From Haematobia irritans (taxonomy: Eukaryota; Arthropoda; Insecta; Diptera; Muscidae), in NCBI RefSeq assembly GCF_050003625.1, contig NC_134397.1:148489526-148553525 (forward strand): a stretch of 64,000 nt of DNA, read 5' to 3'. The position numbers and the translations under genes are program-made. The notes below the pieces were generated by a model that saw only the letters and a list, made by a program, of their open reading frames with translations, ran no database searches and was not told the DNA's origin. Shown piece after piece: positions 1 to 13,896 of the stretch. Numbering within the stretch: position 1 is the first letter of the stretch; the number at the start of each line of letters is the position of its first letter.

Positions 1-3000
1 AAAAATTTCATTTTTTTTAGGTTTTGGGTGAATTTTTCAATTTTTTGGGGGTGGTCACGAATTAAAGTCCTTTTCGCTCTAGGACGCATATTTAAGGAGA
101 TATGGGCAAAAGAAGTTTTTCATATAAAAGTTTCAATTTTTTTAGGTTTTGGGTGGATTTTTCAATTTTTTGGGGGTGGTCACGAATTAAAGTCCTTTTC
201 GCTCTAGGACGCATATTTAAGGAGATATGGGCAAAAGAAGTTTTTCATATAAAAATTTCATGTTTTTTAGGTTTTGGGTGGATTTTTAAATTTTTTTGGG
301 GTGGTCACGAATTAAAGTCCTTTTCGCTCTAGGACGCATATTTAAGGAGATATGGGCATAAGAAGGTTTTCATATAAAAATTTCAATTTTTTTAGGTTTT
401 GGTTGAATTTTTCAATTTTTGGGGGGTGGTCACGAATTAAAGTCCTTTTCGCTCTAGGACGCTTAGTTTAGGAGATATGGGCAAAAGAAGTTTTTCATAT
501 AAAAATTTCAATTTTTTTTAGGTTTTGGGTGGATTTTTCAATTTTTTGGGGGTGGTCACGAATTAAAGTCCTTTTCGCTCTAGTACGCATATTTAAGGAG
601 ATATGGGCAAAAGAAGTTTTTCATATAAAAATTTCAATTTTTTTAGGTTTTGGGTGGATTTTTCAATTTTTTGGGAGTGGTCACGAATTAAAGTCCTTTT
701 CGCTCTAGGACGCTTAGTTAAGGAGATATGGGCAAAAGAAGTTTTTCATATAAAAAAAAAAAGTTTTTCAAAAAAAAAAAAGGTTTTGGGTGGATTTTTC
801 AATTTTTTGGGGGTGGTCACGAATTAAAGTCCTTTTCGCTCTAGTACGCATATTTAAGGAGATATGGGCAAAAGAAGTTTTTCATATAAAAATTTCAATT
901 TTTTTAGGTTTTGGGTGGATTTTTCAATTTTTTGGGAGTGGTCACGAATTAAAGTCCTTTTCGCTCTAGGACGCTTAGTTAAGGAGATATGGGCAAAAGA
1001 AGTTTTTCATATAAAAATTTCATTTTTTTTAGGTTTTGGGTGAATTTTTCAATTTTTTGGGGTGGTCACGAATTAAAGTCCTTTTCGCTCTAGGACGCAT
1101 ATTTAAGGAGATATGGGCAAAAGAAGTTTTTCATATAAAAATTTCATGTTTTTTAGGTTTTGGGTGGATTTTTCAATTTTTTTGGGGGTGGTCACGAATT
1201 AAAGTCCTTTTCGCTCTAGGACGCATATTTAAGGAGATATGGGCAAAAGAAGTTTTTCATATAAAAATTTCAATTTTTTTAGGTTTTGGGTGAATTTTTC
1301 AATTTTTTGGGGGTGGTCACGAATTAAAGTCCTTTTCGCTCTAGGACGCATATTTAAGGAGATATGGGCAAAAGAAGTTTTTCATATAAAAATTTCATGT
1401 TTTTTAGGTTTTGAGTGGATTTTTCAATTTTTTTGGGAGTGGTCACGAATTAAAGTCCTTTTCGCTCTAGGACGCATATTTAAGGAGATATGGACAAAAG
1501 AAGTTTTTCATATAAAAATTTCAATTTTTTTAGGTTTTGGGTGAATTTTTCAATTTTTTGGGGGTGGTCACGAATTAAAGTCCTTTTCGCTCTAGGATGC
1601 ATATTTAAGGAGATATGGGCAAAAGAAGTTTTTCATATAAAAATTTCAATTTTTTTAGGTTTTGGGTGGATTTTTCAATTTTTTGGGAGTGGTCACGAAT
1701 TAAAGTCCTTTTCGCTCTAGGACGCTTAGTTTAGGAGATATGGGCAAAAGAAGTTTTTCATATAAAAATTTCAATTTTTAAGGTTTTGGGTGAATTTTTC
1801 AATTTTTTGGGGGTGGTCACGAATTAAAGTCTTTTTCGTTCTAGGACGCATATTTAAGGAGATATGGGCAAAAGAAGTTTTTCATATAAAAATTTCAGTT
1901 TTTTTTAGGTTTTGGGTGGATTTTTCAATTTTTTGGGATGGTCACGAATTAAAGTCCTTTTCGCTCTAGGACGCATATTTAAGGAGATATTGGCAAAAGA
2001 AGTTTTTCATATAAAAATTTCAATTTTTTTAGGTTTTGGGTGGATTTTGCAATTTTTTTGGGGGTGGTCACGAATTAAAGTCCTTTTCGCTCTAGGACGC
2101 ATATTTAAGGAGATATGGGCAAAAGAAGTTTTTCATATAAAAATTTAAATTTTTTTAGGTTTTGGGTGGATTTTTAAATTTTTTGGGGGTGGTCACGAAT
2201 TAAAGTCCTTTTCGCTCTAGGACGCATAATTAAGGAGATATGGGCAAAAGAAGTTTTTCATATAAAAATTTCAATTTTTTTAGGTTTTGGGTGGATTTTT
2301 CAATTTTTTGGGAGTGGTCACGAATTAAAGTCCTTTTCGCTCTAGGACGCTTAGTTTAGGAGATATGGGCAAAAGAAGTTTTTCATATAAAAATTTCAAT
2401 TTTTTTAGGTTTTGGGTGGATTTTTCAATTTTTTGGGGGTGGTCACGAATTAAAGTTCTTTTCGCTCTAGGACGCATAATTAAGGAGATATGGGCAAAAG
2501 AAGTTTTTCATATAAAAATTTCAATTTTTTTAGGTTTTGGGTGGATTTTTCAATTTTTTGGGAGTGGTCACGAATTAAAGTCCTTTTCGCTCTAGGACGC
2601 ATATTTAAGGAGATATGGGCAAAAGAAGTTTTTCATATAAAAATGTCAATTTTTTTAGGTTTTGGGTGGATTTTTCAATTTTTTGGGGTGGTCACGAATT
2701 AAAGTCCTTTTCGCTCTAGGACGCATATTTAAGGAGATATGGGCAAAAGAAGTTTTTCATATAAAAATTTCAATGTTTTTAGGTTTTGGGTGGATTTTTC
2801 AATTTTTTGGGGGTGGTCACGAATTAAAGTCCTTTTCGCTCTAGGACGCATATTTAAGGAGATATGGACAAAAGAAGTTTTTCATATAAAAATTTCAATT
2901 TTTTTAGGTTTTGGGTGGATTTTTCAATTTTTTGGGAGTGGTCACGAATTAAAGTCCTTTTCGCTCTAGGACGCTTAGTTTAGGAGATATGGGCAAAAGA

Positions 3001-6000
3001 AGTTTTTCATATAAAAATTTCATTTTTTTTAGGTTTTGGGTGAATTTTTCAATTTTTTGGGGGTGGTCACGAATTAAAGTCCTTTTCGCTCTAGGACGCT
3101 TAGTTTAGGAGATATGGGCAAAAGAAGTTTTTCATATAAAAATTTCAATTTTTTTAGGTTTTTGGTGGATTTTTCAATTTTTTGGGTGTGGTCACGAATA
3201 AAAGTTCTTTTCGCTCTAGGACGCATATTTAGGGAGATATGGGCAAAAGAAGTTTTTCATAAAAAATTTCAATTTTTTTAGGTTTTGGGTGGATTTTTCA
3301 ATTTTTTGGGGTGGTCACGAATTAAAGTCCTTTTCGCTCTAGGACGCATATTTAAGGAGATATGGGCAAAAGAAGTTTTTCATATAAAAATGTCAATTTT
3401 TTTAGGTTTTGGGTGGATTTTTCAATTTTTTGGGGTGGTCACGAATTAAAGTCCTTTTCGCTCTAGGACGCATATTTAAGGAGATATGGGCAAAAGAAGT
3501 TTTTCATATAAAAATTTCAATTTTTTTAGGTTTTGGGTGGATTTTTCAATTTTTTGGGGGTGGTCACGAATTAAAGTCCTTTTCGCTCTAGGACGCATAT
3601 TTAAGGAGATATGGACAAAAGAAGTTTTTCATATAAAAATTTCAATTTTTTTAGGTTTTGGGTGGATTTTTCAATTTTTTGGGAGTGGTCACGAATTAAA
3701 GTCCTTTTCGCTCTAGGACGCTTAGTTTAGGAGATATGGGCAAAAGAAGTTTTTCATATAAAAATTTCATTTTTTTTAGGTTTTGGGTGAATTTTTCAAT
3801 TTTTTGGGGGTGGTCACGAATTAAAGTCCTTTTCGCTCTAGGACGCTTAGTTTAGGAGATATGGGCAAAAGAAGTTTTTCATATAAAAATTTCAATTTTT
3901 TTAGGTTTTTGGTGGATTTTTCAATTTTTTGGGTGTGGTCACGAATAAAAGTTCTTTTCGCTCTAGGACGCATATTTAAGGAGATATGGGCAAAAGAAGT
4001 TTTTCATATAAAAATTTCAATTTTTTTAGGTTTTGGGTGGATTTTTCAATTTTTTGGGGTGGTCACGAATTAAAGTCCTTTTCGCTCTAGGACGCATATT
4101 TAAGGAGATATGGGCAAAAGAAGTTTTTCATATAAAAATTTCAATTTTTTTTAGGTTTTGGGTAGATTTTTCAATTTTTTTGGGGGTGGTCACGAATTAA
4201 AGTCCTTTTCGCTCTAAGACGCATATTTAAGGAGATATGGGCAAAAGAAGTTTTTCATATAAAAATTTAAATTTTTTTAGGTTTTGGGTGGATTTTTCAA
4301 TTTTTTGGGGGTGGTCACGAATTAAAGTCCTTTTCGCTCTAGGACGCATATTTAAGGAGATATGGGCAAAAGAAGTTTTTCATATAAAAATTTCAATTTT
4401 TTTAGGTTTTGGGTGAATTTTTCAATTTTTTTGGGGGTGGTCACGAATTAAAGTCCTTTTCGCTCTAGGACGCATATTTAAGGAGATATGGGCAAAAGAA
4501 GTTTTTCATATAAAAATGTCAATTTTTTTAGGTTTTGGGTGGATTTTTCAATTTTTTGGGGTGCTCACGAATTAAAGTCCTTTTCGCTCTAGGACGCATA
4601 TTTAAGGAGATATGGGCAAAAGAAGTTTTTCATATAAAAATTTCAATTTTTTTAGGTTTTGGGTGGATTTTTCAATTTTTTGGGGGTGGTCACGAATTAA
4701 AGTCCTTTTCGCTCTAGGACGCATATTTAAGGAGATATGGACAAAAGAAGTTTTTCATATAAAAATTTCATTTTTTTAAGTTTTGGGTGAATTTTTCAAT
4801 TTTTTGGGGGTGGTCACGAATTAAAGTCCTTTTCGCTCTAGGACGCTTAGTTTAGGAGATATGGGCAAAAGAAGTTTTTCATATAAAAATTTCAATTTTT
4901 TTTGGATTTTGAGTGAATTTGTCCATTTTTTGGGGGTGGTCACGAATTAAAGTCCTTTTCGCTCTAGGACGCATATTTAAGGAGATATGGGCAAAAGAAG
5001 TTTTTCATATAAAAATTTCAATTTTTTTAGGTTTTGGGTGGATTTTTCAATTTTTTGGGGGTGGTCACGAATTAAAGTCCTTTTCGCTCTAGGACGCTTA
5101 GTTTAGGAGATATGGGCAACAGAAGTTTTTCATATAAAAATTTCAATTTTTGTAGGTTTTGGGTGGATTTTTCAATTTTTTGGGGGTGGTCACGAATTAA
5201 AGTCCTTTTCGCTCTAGGACGCTTAGTTTAGGAGATATGGGCAAAAGAAGTTTTTCATATAAAAATTTCAATTTTTTTTAGGTTTTGGGTGGATTTTTCA
5301 ATTTTTTGGGGGTGGTCCTTTTCGCTCTAGGACGCATATTTAAGGAGATATGGACAAAAGAAGTTTTTCATATAAAAATTTCAATTTTTTTTAGGTTTTG
5401 GGTGGATTTTTCAATTTTTTGGGGGTGGTCACGAATTAAAGTCCTTTTCGCTCTAGGACGCATATTTAAGGAGATATGGGCAAAAGAAGTTTTTCATAAA
5501 AAATTTCAATTTTTTTAGGTTTTGGGTGAATTTTTCAATTTTTTGGGGGTGGTCACGAATTAAAGTCCTTTTCGCTCTAGGACGCATATTTAAGGAGATA
5601 TGGGCAAAAGAAGTTTTTCATATAAAAATTTCAATTTTTTTAGGTTTTGGGTGGATTTGTCAATTTTTTGGGGTGGTCACGAATTAAAGTCCTTTTCGCT
5701 CTAGGACGCATATTTAAGGAGATATGGGCAAAAGAAGTTTTTCATATAAAAATTTCAATTTTTTTAGGTTTTGGGTAGATTTTTCAATTTTTTTGGGGGT
5801 GGTCACGAATTAAAGTCCTTTTCGCTCTAGGAAGCATATTTAAGGAGATATGGGCAAAAGAAGTTTTTCATATAAAAATGTCAATTTTTTTAGGTTTTGG
5901 GTGGATTTTTAAATTTTTTGGGGTGGTCACGAATTAAAGTCCTTTTCGCTCTAGGACGCATATTTAAGGAGATATGGGCAAAAGAAGTTTTTCATATAAA

Positions 6001-6630
6001 AATTTCAATTTTTTTAGGTTTTGGGTGGATTTTTAAATTTTTTGGGGGTGGTCACGAATTAAAGTCCTTTTCGCTCTAGGACGCATATTTAAGGAGATAT
6101 GGACAAAAGAAGTTTTTCATATAAAAATTTCATTTTTTAAGTTTTGGGTGAATTTTTCAATTTTTTGGGGGTGGTCACGAATTAAAGTCCTTTTCGCTCT
6201 AGGACGCTTAGTTTAGGAGATATGGGCAAAAGAAGTTTTTCATATAAAAATTTCAATTTTTTAAGGTTTTGGGTGAATTTTTCCATTTTTTGGGGGTGGT
6301 CACGAATTAAAGTCTTTTTCGCTCTAGGACGCATATTTAAGGAGATATGGGCAAAAGAAGTTTTTCATATAAAAATTTCAATTTTTTTTAGGTTTTGGGT
6401 GGATTGTTCAATTTTTTGGGGTGGTCACGAATTAAAGTCCTTTTCGCTCTAGGACGCATATTTAAGGAGATATGGGCAAAAGAAGTTTTTCATATAAAAA
6501 TTTCAATTTTTTTAGGTTTTGGGTGGATTTTTCAATTTTTTTGGGGGTGGTCACGAATTAAAGTCCTTTTCGCTCTAGGACGCATATTTAAGGAGATATG
6601 GGCAAAAGAAGTTTTTCATATAAAAATTTA

Positions 6631-9150
6631 AATTTATTTAGGTTTTGGGTGAATTTTTCAATTTTTTGGGGGTGGTCACGAATTAAAGTCCTTTTCGCTC
6701 TAGGACGCTTAGTTTAGGAGATATGGGCAAAAGAAGTTTTTCATATAAAAATTTCAATTTTTTTAGGTTTTGGGTGGATTTTTCAATTTTTTTGGGGTGG
6801 TCACGAATTAAAGTCCTTTTCGCTCTAGGACGCATATTTAAGGAGATACGGGCAAAAGAAGTTTTTCATATAAAAATTTCAATTTTTTTAGGTTTTGGTT
6901 GAATTTTTCAATTTTTTGGGGGTGGTCACGAATTGAAGTCCTTTTCGCTCTAGGACGCATATTTAAGGAGATATGGGCAAAAGAAGTTTTTCATATAAAA
7001 ATTTCAATTTTTTTAGGTTTTGGGTGGATTTTTCAATTTTTTGGGGGTGGTCACGAATTAAAGTCCTTTTCGCTCTAGGACGCTTAGTTTAGGAGATATG
7101 GGCAAAAGAAGTTTTTCATATAAAAATTTCAATTTTTGTAGGTTTTGGGTGGATTTTTCAATTTTTTGGGGGTGGTCACGAATTAAAGTCCTTTTCGCTC
7201 TAGGACGCTTAGTTTAGGAGATATGGGCAAAAGAAGTTTTTCATATAAAAATTTCAATTTTTTTTAGGTTTTGGGTGGATTTTTCAATTTTTTGGGGGTG
7301 GTCACGAATTAAAGTCCTTTTCGCTCTAGGACGCATATTTAAGGAGATATGGGCAAAAGAAGTTTTTCATATAAAAATTTCAATTTTTTTAGGTTTTGGG
7401 TGGATTTTTCAATTTTTTTGAGGTGGTCACGAATTAAAGTCCTTTTCGCTCTAGGACGCATATTTAAGGAGATATGGACAAAAGAAGTTTTTCATATAAA
7501 AATTTCAATTTTTTTAGGTTTTGGGTGGATTTTTCAATTTTTTGGGAGTGGTCACGAATTAAAGTCCTTTTCGCTCTAGGACGCTTAGTTTAGGAGATAT
7601 GGGCAAAAGAAGTTTTTCATATAAAAATTTCATTTTTTTTAGGTTTGGGTGAATTTTTCAATTTTTTGGGGGTGGTCACGAATTAAAGTCCTTTTCGCTC
7701 TAGGACGCATATTTAAGGAGATATGGGCAAAAGAAGTTTTTCATATAAAAGTTTCAATTTTTTTAGGTTTTGGGTGGATTTTTCAATTTTTTGGGGGGTG
7801 GTCACGAATTAAAGTCCTTTTCGCTCTAGGACGCATATTTAAGGAGATATGGGCAAAAGAAGTTTTTCATATAAAAATTTCAATTTTTTTAGGTTTTGGG
7901 TGGATTTTTCAATTTTTTGGGGTGGTCACGAATTAAAGTCCTTTTCGCTCTAGGACGCATATTTAAGGAGATATGGGCAAAAGAAGTTTTTCATATAAAA
8001 ATTTCATGTTTTTTAGGTTTTGGGTGGATTTTTCAATTTTTTTGGGGTGGTCACGAATTAAAGTCCTTTTCGCTCTATGACGCATATTTAAGGAGATATG
8101 GGCAAAAGAAGTTTTTCATATAAAAATTTCAATTTTTTTAGGTTTTGGGTGGATTTTTCAATTTTTTGGGGTGGTCACGAATTAAAGTCCTTTTCGCTCT
8201 AGGACGCATATTTAAGGAGATATGGACAAAAGAAGTTTTTCATATCAAAATTTCATTTTTTTAAGTTTTGGGTGAATTTTTCAATTTTTTGGGAGTGGTC
8301 ACGAATTAAAGTCCTTTTCGCTCTAGGACGCATATTTAAGAAGATATGGGCAAAAGAAGTTTTTCATATACATATTTCAATTTTTTTAGGTTTTGGGTGG
8401 ATTTTTCAATTTTTTGGGGGTGGTCACGAATTAAAGTCCTTTTCGCTCTAGGACGCTTAGTTTAGGAGATATGGGCAAAAGAAGTTTTTCATATAAAAAT
8501 TTCAATGTTTTATGTTTTGGGTGGATTTTTCAATTTTTTGAGTGTGGTCACGAATAAAAGTCCTTTCCAATTTTTTAGGTTTTGGGTGGATTTTTCAATT
8601 TTTTGGGGTGGTCACGAATTAAAGTCCTTTTCGCTCTAGGACGCATATTTAATGAGATATGGGCAAAAGAAGTTTTTCATATAAAAATTTCAATTTTTTT
8701 AGGTTTTGGGTGGATTTTTCAATTTTTTGGGGTGGTCACGAATTAAAGTCCTTTTCGCTCTAGGACGCATATTTAAGGAGATATGGGCAAAAGAAGTTTT
8801 TAATATAAAAATTTCATGTTTTTTAGGTTTTGGGTGGATTTTTCAATTTTTTGGGGTGGTCACGAATTAAAGTCCTTTTCGCTCTAGGACGCATATTTAA
8901 GGAGATATGGGCAAAAGAAGTTTTTCATATAAAAATTTCAATTTTTTTTAGGTTTTGGGTGGATTTTTCAATTTTTTGGGGGTGGTCACGAATTAAAGTC
9001 CTTTTCGCTCTAGGACGCATATTTAAGGAGATATGGACAAAAGAAGTTTTTCATATAAAAATTTCATTTTTTTAAGTTTTGGGTGAATATTTCAATTTTT
9101 TGGGGGTGGTCACGAATTAAAGTCCTTTTCGCTCTAGGACGCATATTTAA
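6631..9150 (+). repeat. Dispersed multi-monomer duplication, copy 1
   Basis: This block of about 20 monomers recurs at 9835-12610. Shared rare markers are the AATTTATTTA variant (6631 and 9835), GGAGATACGGGC (6843 and 10046), an AATTGAAG variant just after it, a CTCTATGACG variant (8073 and 11530), a deletion joining AAGTCCTTT to CCAATTTTTT (about 8567 and 12020) and GGGTGAATATTTC (9081 and 12540). The offset is 3,203-3,204 bp on the left part and 3,457-3,460 bp on the right part, so two extra monomers were added in one copy. Borders are approximate. Confidence 0.75.
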
Positions 9151-9385
9151 GGAGATATGGGCAAAAGAAGTTTTTCATATAAAAATTTCAATTTTTTTAG
9201 GTTTTGGGTGGATTTTTCAATTTTTTGGGGGTGGTCACGAATTAAAGTCCTTTTCGCTCTAGGACGCTTAGTTTAGGAGATATGGGCAAAAGAAGTTTTT
9301 CATATAAAAATTTCAATTTTTTTAGGTTTTGGGTGGATTTTTAAATTTTTTGGGTGTGGTCACGAATAAAAGTCCTTTTCGCTCT

Positions 9386-9427
9386 AGGACGCATATTTAA
9401 GGAGATAGGACGCATATTTAAGGAGAT
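9386..9427 (+). repeat. 21 bp tandem duplication inside a monomer
   Basis: The segment starting AGGACGCATATTTAAGGAGA at 9386 is repeated directly at 9407, so GGAGATAGGACGC appears where GGAGATATGGGC is expected. This is a local slippage or break-repair event in a single monomer. Confidence 0.85.
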
Positions 9428-9834
9428 ATGGGCAAAAGAAGTTTTTCATATAAAAATTTCAATTTTTTTAGGTTTTGGGTGGATTTTTCAATTTTTTGGG
9501 GGTGGTCACGAATTAAAGTCCTTTTCGCTCTAGGACGCTTAGTTTAGGAGATATGGGCAAAAGAAGTTTTTCATATAAAAATTTCAATTTTTTTAGGTTT
9601 TGGGTGAATTTTTCAATTTTTTGGGGTGGTCACGAATTAAAGTCCTTTTCGCTCTAGGACGCATATGTAAGGAGATATGGACAAAAGAAGTTTTTCATAT
9701 AAAAATTTCAATTTTTTTAGGTTTTGGGTGGATTTTTCAATTTTTTGGGAGTGGTCACGAATTAAAGTCCTTTTCGCTCTAGGACGCTTAGTTTAGGAGA
9801 TATGGGCAAAAGAAGTTTTTCATATAAAAATTTA

Positions 9835-12610
9835 AATTTATTTAGGTTTTGGGTGAATTTTTCAATTTTTTGGGGGTGGTCACGAATTAAAGTCCTTTTC
9901 GCTCTAGGACGCTTAGTTTAGGAGATATGGGCAAAAGAAGTTTTTCATATAAAAATTTCAATTTTTTTAGGTTTTGGGTGAATTTTTCAATTTTTTGGGG
10001 TGGTCACGAATTAAAGTCCTTTTCGCTCTAGGACGCATATTTAAGGAGATACGGGCAAAAGAATTTTTTCATATAAAAATTTCAATTTTTTTAGGTTTTG
10101 GTTGAATTTTTCAATTTTTTGGGGGTGGTCACGAATTGAAGTCCTTTTCGCTCTAGGACGCATATTTAAGGAGATATGGGCAAAAGAAGTTTTTCATATA
10201 AAAATTTCAATTTTTTTAGGTTTTGGGTGGATTTTTCAATTTTTTGGGGGTGGTCACGAATTAAAGTCCTTTTCGCTCTAGGACGCTTAGTTTAGGAGAT
10301 ATGGGCAAAAGAAGTTTTTCATATAAACATTTCAATTTTTGTAGGTTTTGGGTGGATTTTTCAATTTTTTGGGGGTGGTCACGAATTAAAGTCCTTTTCG
10401 CTCTAGGACGCTTAGTTTAGGAGATATGGGCAAAAGAAGTTTTTCATATAAAAATTTCAATTTTTTTTAGGTTTTGGGTGGATTTTTCAATTTTTTGGGG
10501 GTGGTCACGAATTAAAGTCCTTTTCGCTCTAGGACGCATATTTAAGGAGATATGAGCAAAATAAGTTTTTCATATAAAAATTTCAATTTTTTTAGGTTTT
10601 GGGTGGATTTTTCAATTTTTTTGGGGTGGTCACGAATTAAAGTCCTTTTCGCTCTAGGACGCATATTTAAGGAGATATGGACAAAAGAAGTTTTTCATAT
10701 AAAAATTTCAATTTTTTTTAGGTTTTGGGTGGATTTTTCAATTTTTTGGGGGTGGTCACGAATTAAAGTCCTTTTCGCTCTAGGACGCATATTTAAGGAG
10801 ATATGGGCAAAAGAAGTTTTTCATATAAAAATTTCAATTTTTTTTAGGTTTTGGGTGGATTTTTCAATTTTTTTGGGGGTGGTCACGAATTAAAGTCCTT
10901 TTCGCTCTAGGACGCATATGTAAGGAGATATGGACAAAAGAAGTTTTTCATATAAAAATTTCAATTTTTTTAGGTTTTGGGTGGATTTTTCAATTTTTTG
11001 GGAGTGGTCACGAATTAAAGTCCTTTTCGCTCTAGGACGCTTAGTTTAGGAGATATGGGCCAAAGAAGTTTTTCATATAAAAATTTCATTTTTTTTAGGT
11101 TTTGGGTGAATTTTTCAATTTTTTGGGGGTGGTCACGAATTAAAGTCCTTTTCGCTCTAGGACGCATATTTAAGGAGATATGGGCAAAAGAAGTTTTTCA
11201 TATAAAAGTTTCAATTTTTTTAGGTTTTGGGTGGATTTTTCAATTTTTTGGGGGGTGGTCACGAATTAAAGTCCTTTTCGCTCTAGGACGCATATTTAAG
11301 GAGATATGGGCAAAAGAAGTTTTTCATATAAAAATTTCAATTTTTTTAGGTTTTGGGTGGATTTTTCAATTTTTTGGGGTGGTCACGAATTAAAGTCCTT
11401 TTCGCTCTAGGACGCATATTTAAGGAGATATGGGCAAAAGAAGTTTTTCATATAAAAATTTCATGTTTTTTAGGTTTTGGGTGGATTTTTCAATTTTTTT
11501 GGGGTGGTCACGAATTAAAGTCCTTTTCGCTCTATGACGCATATTTAAGGAGATATGGGCAAAAGAAGTTTTTCATATAAAAATTTCAATTTTTTTAGGT
11601 TTTGGTTGGATTTTTCAATTTTTTGGGGTGGTCACGAATTAAAGTCCTTTTCGCTCTAGGACGCATATTTAAGGAGATATGGACAAAAGAAGTTTTTCAT
11701 ATCAAAATTTCATTTTTTTAAGTTTTGGGTGAATTTTTCAATTTTTTGGGAGTGGTCACGAATTAAAGTCCTTTTCGCTCTAGGACGCATATTTAAGAAG
11801 ATATGGGCAAAAGAAGTTTTTCATATACATATTTCAATTTTTTTAGGTTTTGGGTGGATTTTTCAATTTTTTGGGGGTGGTCACGAATTAAATTCCTTTT
11901 CGCTCTAGGACGCTTAGTTTAGGAGATATGGGCAAAAGAAGTTTTTCATATAAAAATTTCAATTTTTTATGTTTTGGGTGGATTTTTAAATTTTTTGGGT
12001 GTGGTCACGAATAAAAGTCCTTTCCAATTTTTTTAGGTTTTGGGTGAATTTTTCAATTTTTTGGGGGTGGTCACGAATTAAAGTCTTTTTCGCTCTAGGA
12101 CGCATATTTAAGGAGATATGGGCAAAAGAAGTTTTTCATATACAAATTTCAATTTTTTTTAGGTTTTGGGTGGATTTTTCAATTTTTTGGGGTGGTCACG
12201 AATTAAAGTCCTTTTCGCTCTAGGACGCATATTTAAGGAGATATGGGCAAAAGAAGTTTTTCATATAAAAATTTCAATTTTTTTAGGTTTTGGGTGGATT
12301 TTTCAATTTTTTGGGGTGGTCACGAATTAAAGTCCTTTTCGCTCTAGGACGCATATTTAAGGAGATATGGGCAAAAGAAGTTTTTAATATAAAAATTTCA
12401 TGTTTTTTAGGTTTTGGGTGGATTTTTCAATTTTTTGGGGGTGGTCACGAATTAAAGTCCTTTTCGCTCTAGGACGCATATTTAAGGAGATATGGACAAA
12501 AGAAGTTTTTCATATAAAAATTTCATTTTTTTAAGTTTTGGGTGAATATTTCAATTTTTTGGGGGTGGTCACGAATTAAAGTCCTTTTCGCTCTAGGACG
12601 CATATTTAAG
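9835..12610 (+). repeat. Dispersed multi-monomer duplication, copy 2
   Basis: Second copy of the block at 6631-9150, recognised by the same ordered set of rare variants. It carries about two monomers more than copy 1 near 10640-10890. It ends close to a disrupted monomer at 12611-12622, where GAGAGCGAAAGGGC replaces GAGATATGGGC; that point may be a rearrangement breakpoint. Borders are approximate. Confidence 0.75.
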
Positions 12611-13400
12611 GAGAGCGAAAGGGCAAAAGAAGTTTTTCATATAAAAATTTACATTTTTTTAGGTTTTGGGTGAATTTTTCAATTTTTTGGGGGTGGTCAC
12701 GAATTAAAGTCCTTTTTGCTCTAGGACGCATATTTAAGGAGATATGGGCAAAAGAAGTTTTTCATATACAAATTTCATGTTTTTTAGGTTTTGGGTGGAT
12801 TTTTCAATTTTTTGGGGGTGGTCACGAATTAAAGTCCTTTTCGCTCTAGGACGCTTAGTTTAGTAGATATGGGCAAAAGAAGTTTTTCATATAAAAATTT
12901 AAATTTTTGTAGGTTTTGGGTGGATTTTTCAATTTTTTGGGGGTGGTCACGAATTAAAGTCCTTTTCGCTCTAGGACGCTTAGTTTAGGAGATATGGGCA
13001 AAAGAAGTTTTTCATATAAAAATTTCAATTTTTTTTAGGTTTTGGGTGGATTTTTCAATTTTTTGGGGGTGGTCACGAATTAAAGTCCTTTTCGCTTTAG
13101 ACGCATATTTAAGGAGATATGGACAAAAGAAGTTTTTCATATAAAAATTTCAATTTTTTTAGGTTTTGGGTGGATTTTTCAATTTTTTGGGGTGGTCACG
13201 AATTAAAGTCCTTTTCGCTCTAGGACGCATATTTAAGGAGATATGGGCAAAAGCAGTTTTTCATATAAAAATTTCAATTTTTTTTAGGTTTTGGGTGGAT
13301 TTTTCAATTTTTTGTGGGTGGTCACGAATTAAAGTCCTTTTCGCTCTAGGACGCATATTTAAGGAGATATGGACAAAAGAAGTTTTTCATATAAAAATTT

Positions 13401-13896
13401 CATTTTTTTAAGTTTTGGGTGAATTTTTCAATTTTTTGGGGGTGGTCACGAATTAAAGTCCTTTTCGCTCTAGGACGCATATTTAAGAAGATATGGGCAA
13501 AAGAAGTTTTTCATATACAAATTTCAAATTTTTTAGGTTTTGGGTGGATTTTTCAATTTTGTGGGGGTGGTCACGAATTAAAGTCCTTTCCGCTTTAGGA
13601 CGCATATTTAAGGAGATATGGGCAAAAGAAGTTTTTCATATAAAAATTTCAATTTTTTATGTTTTGGGTGGATTTTTCAATTTTTTGGGTGTGGTCACGA
13701 ATAAAAGTCCTTTTCGCTCTAGGACGCATATTTAAGGAGATATGGGCAAAGAAGGTTTTCATATAAAAATTTCAATTTTTTAGGTTTTGGGTGGACTTTT
13801 CAATTTTTTGGGGGTGGTCACGAATTAAAGTCCTTTTCGCTCTAGGACGCATATTTAAGGAGATATGGACAAAAGACGTTTTTCATATAAAAATTT
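13401..13896 (+). repeat. Four-monomer tandem repeat, copy 1 (496 bp)
   Basis: Starts at CATTTTTTTAAGTTTTGGG and is repeated 496 bp downstream. The ordered markers (AAGAAGATATGGGC, CAATTTTGTGGGGG, TTTTTTATGTTTTGGG, GGGCAAAGAAGG, GTGGACTTTTC at 13791) are the same in the second copy. Confidence 0.85.

Noticed and set aside
102..332. Hundreds of 60-160 codon open frames with near-identical peptides (such as MGKRSFSYKNF at the start), resembling a repeat-protein gene family.
   Set aside because: They recur with the 125 bp satellite period, overlap each other in different frames, start at the same satellite ATG and end at frame-dependent stops. They follow from the repeat and give no sign of coding selection.
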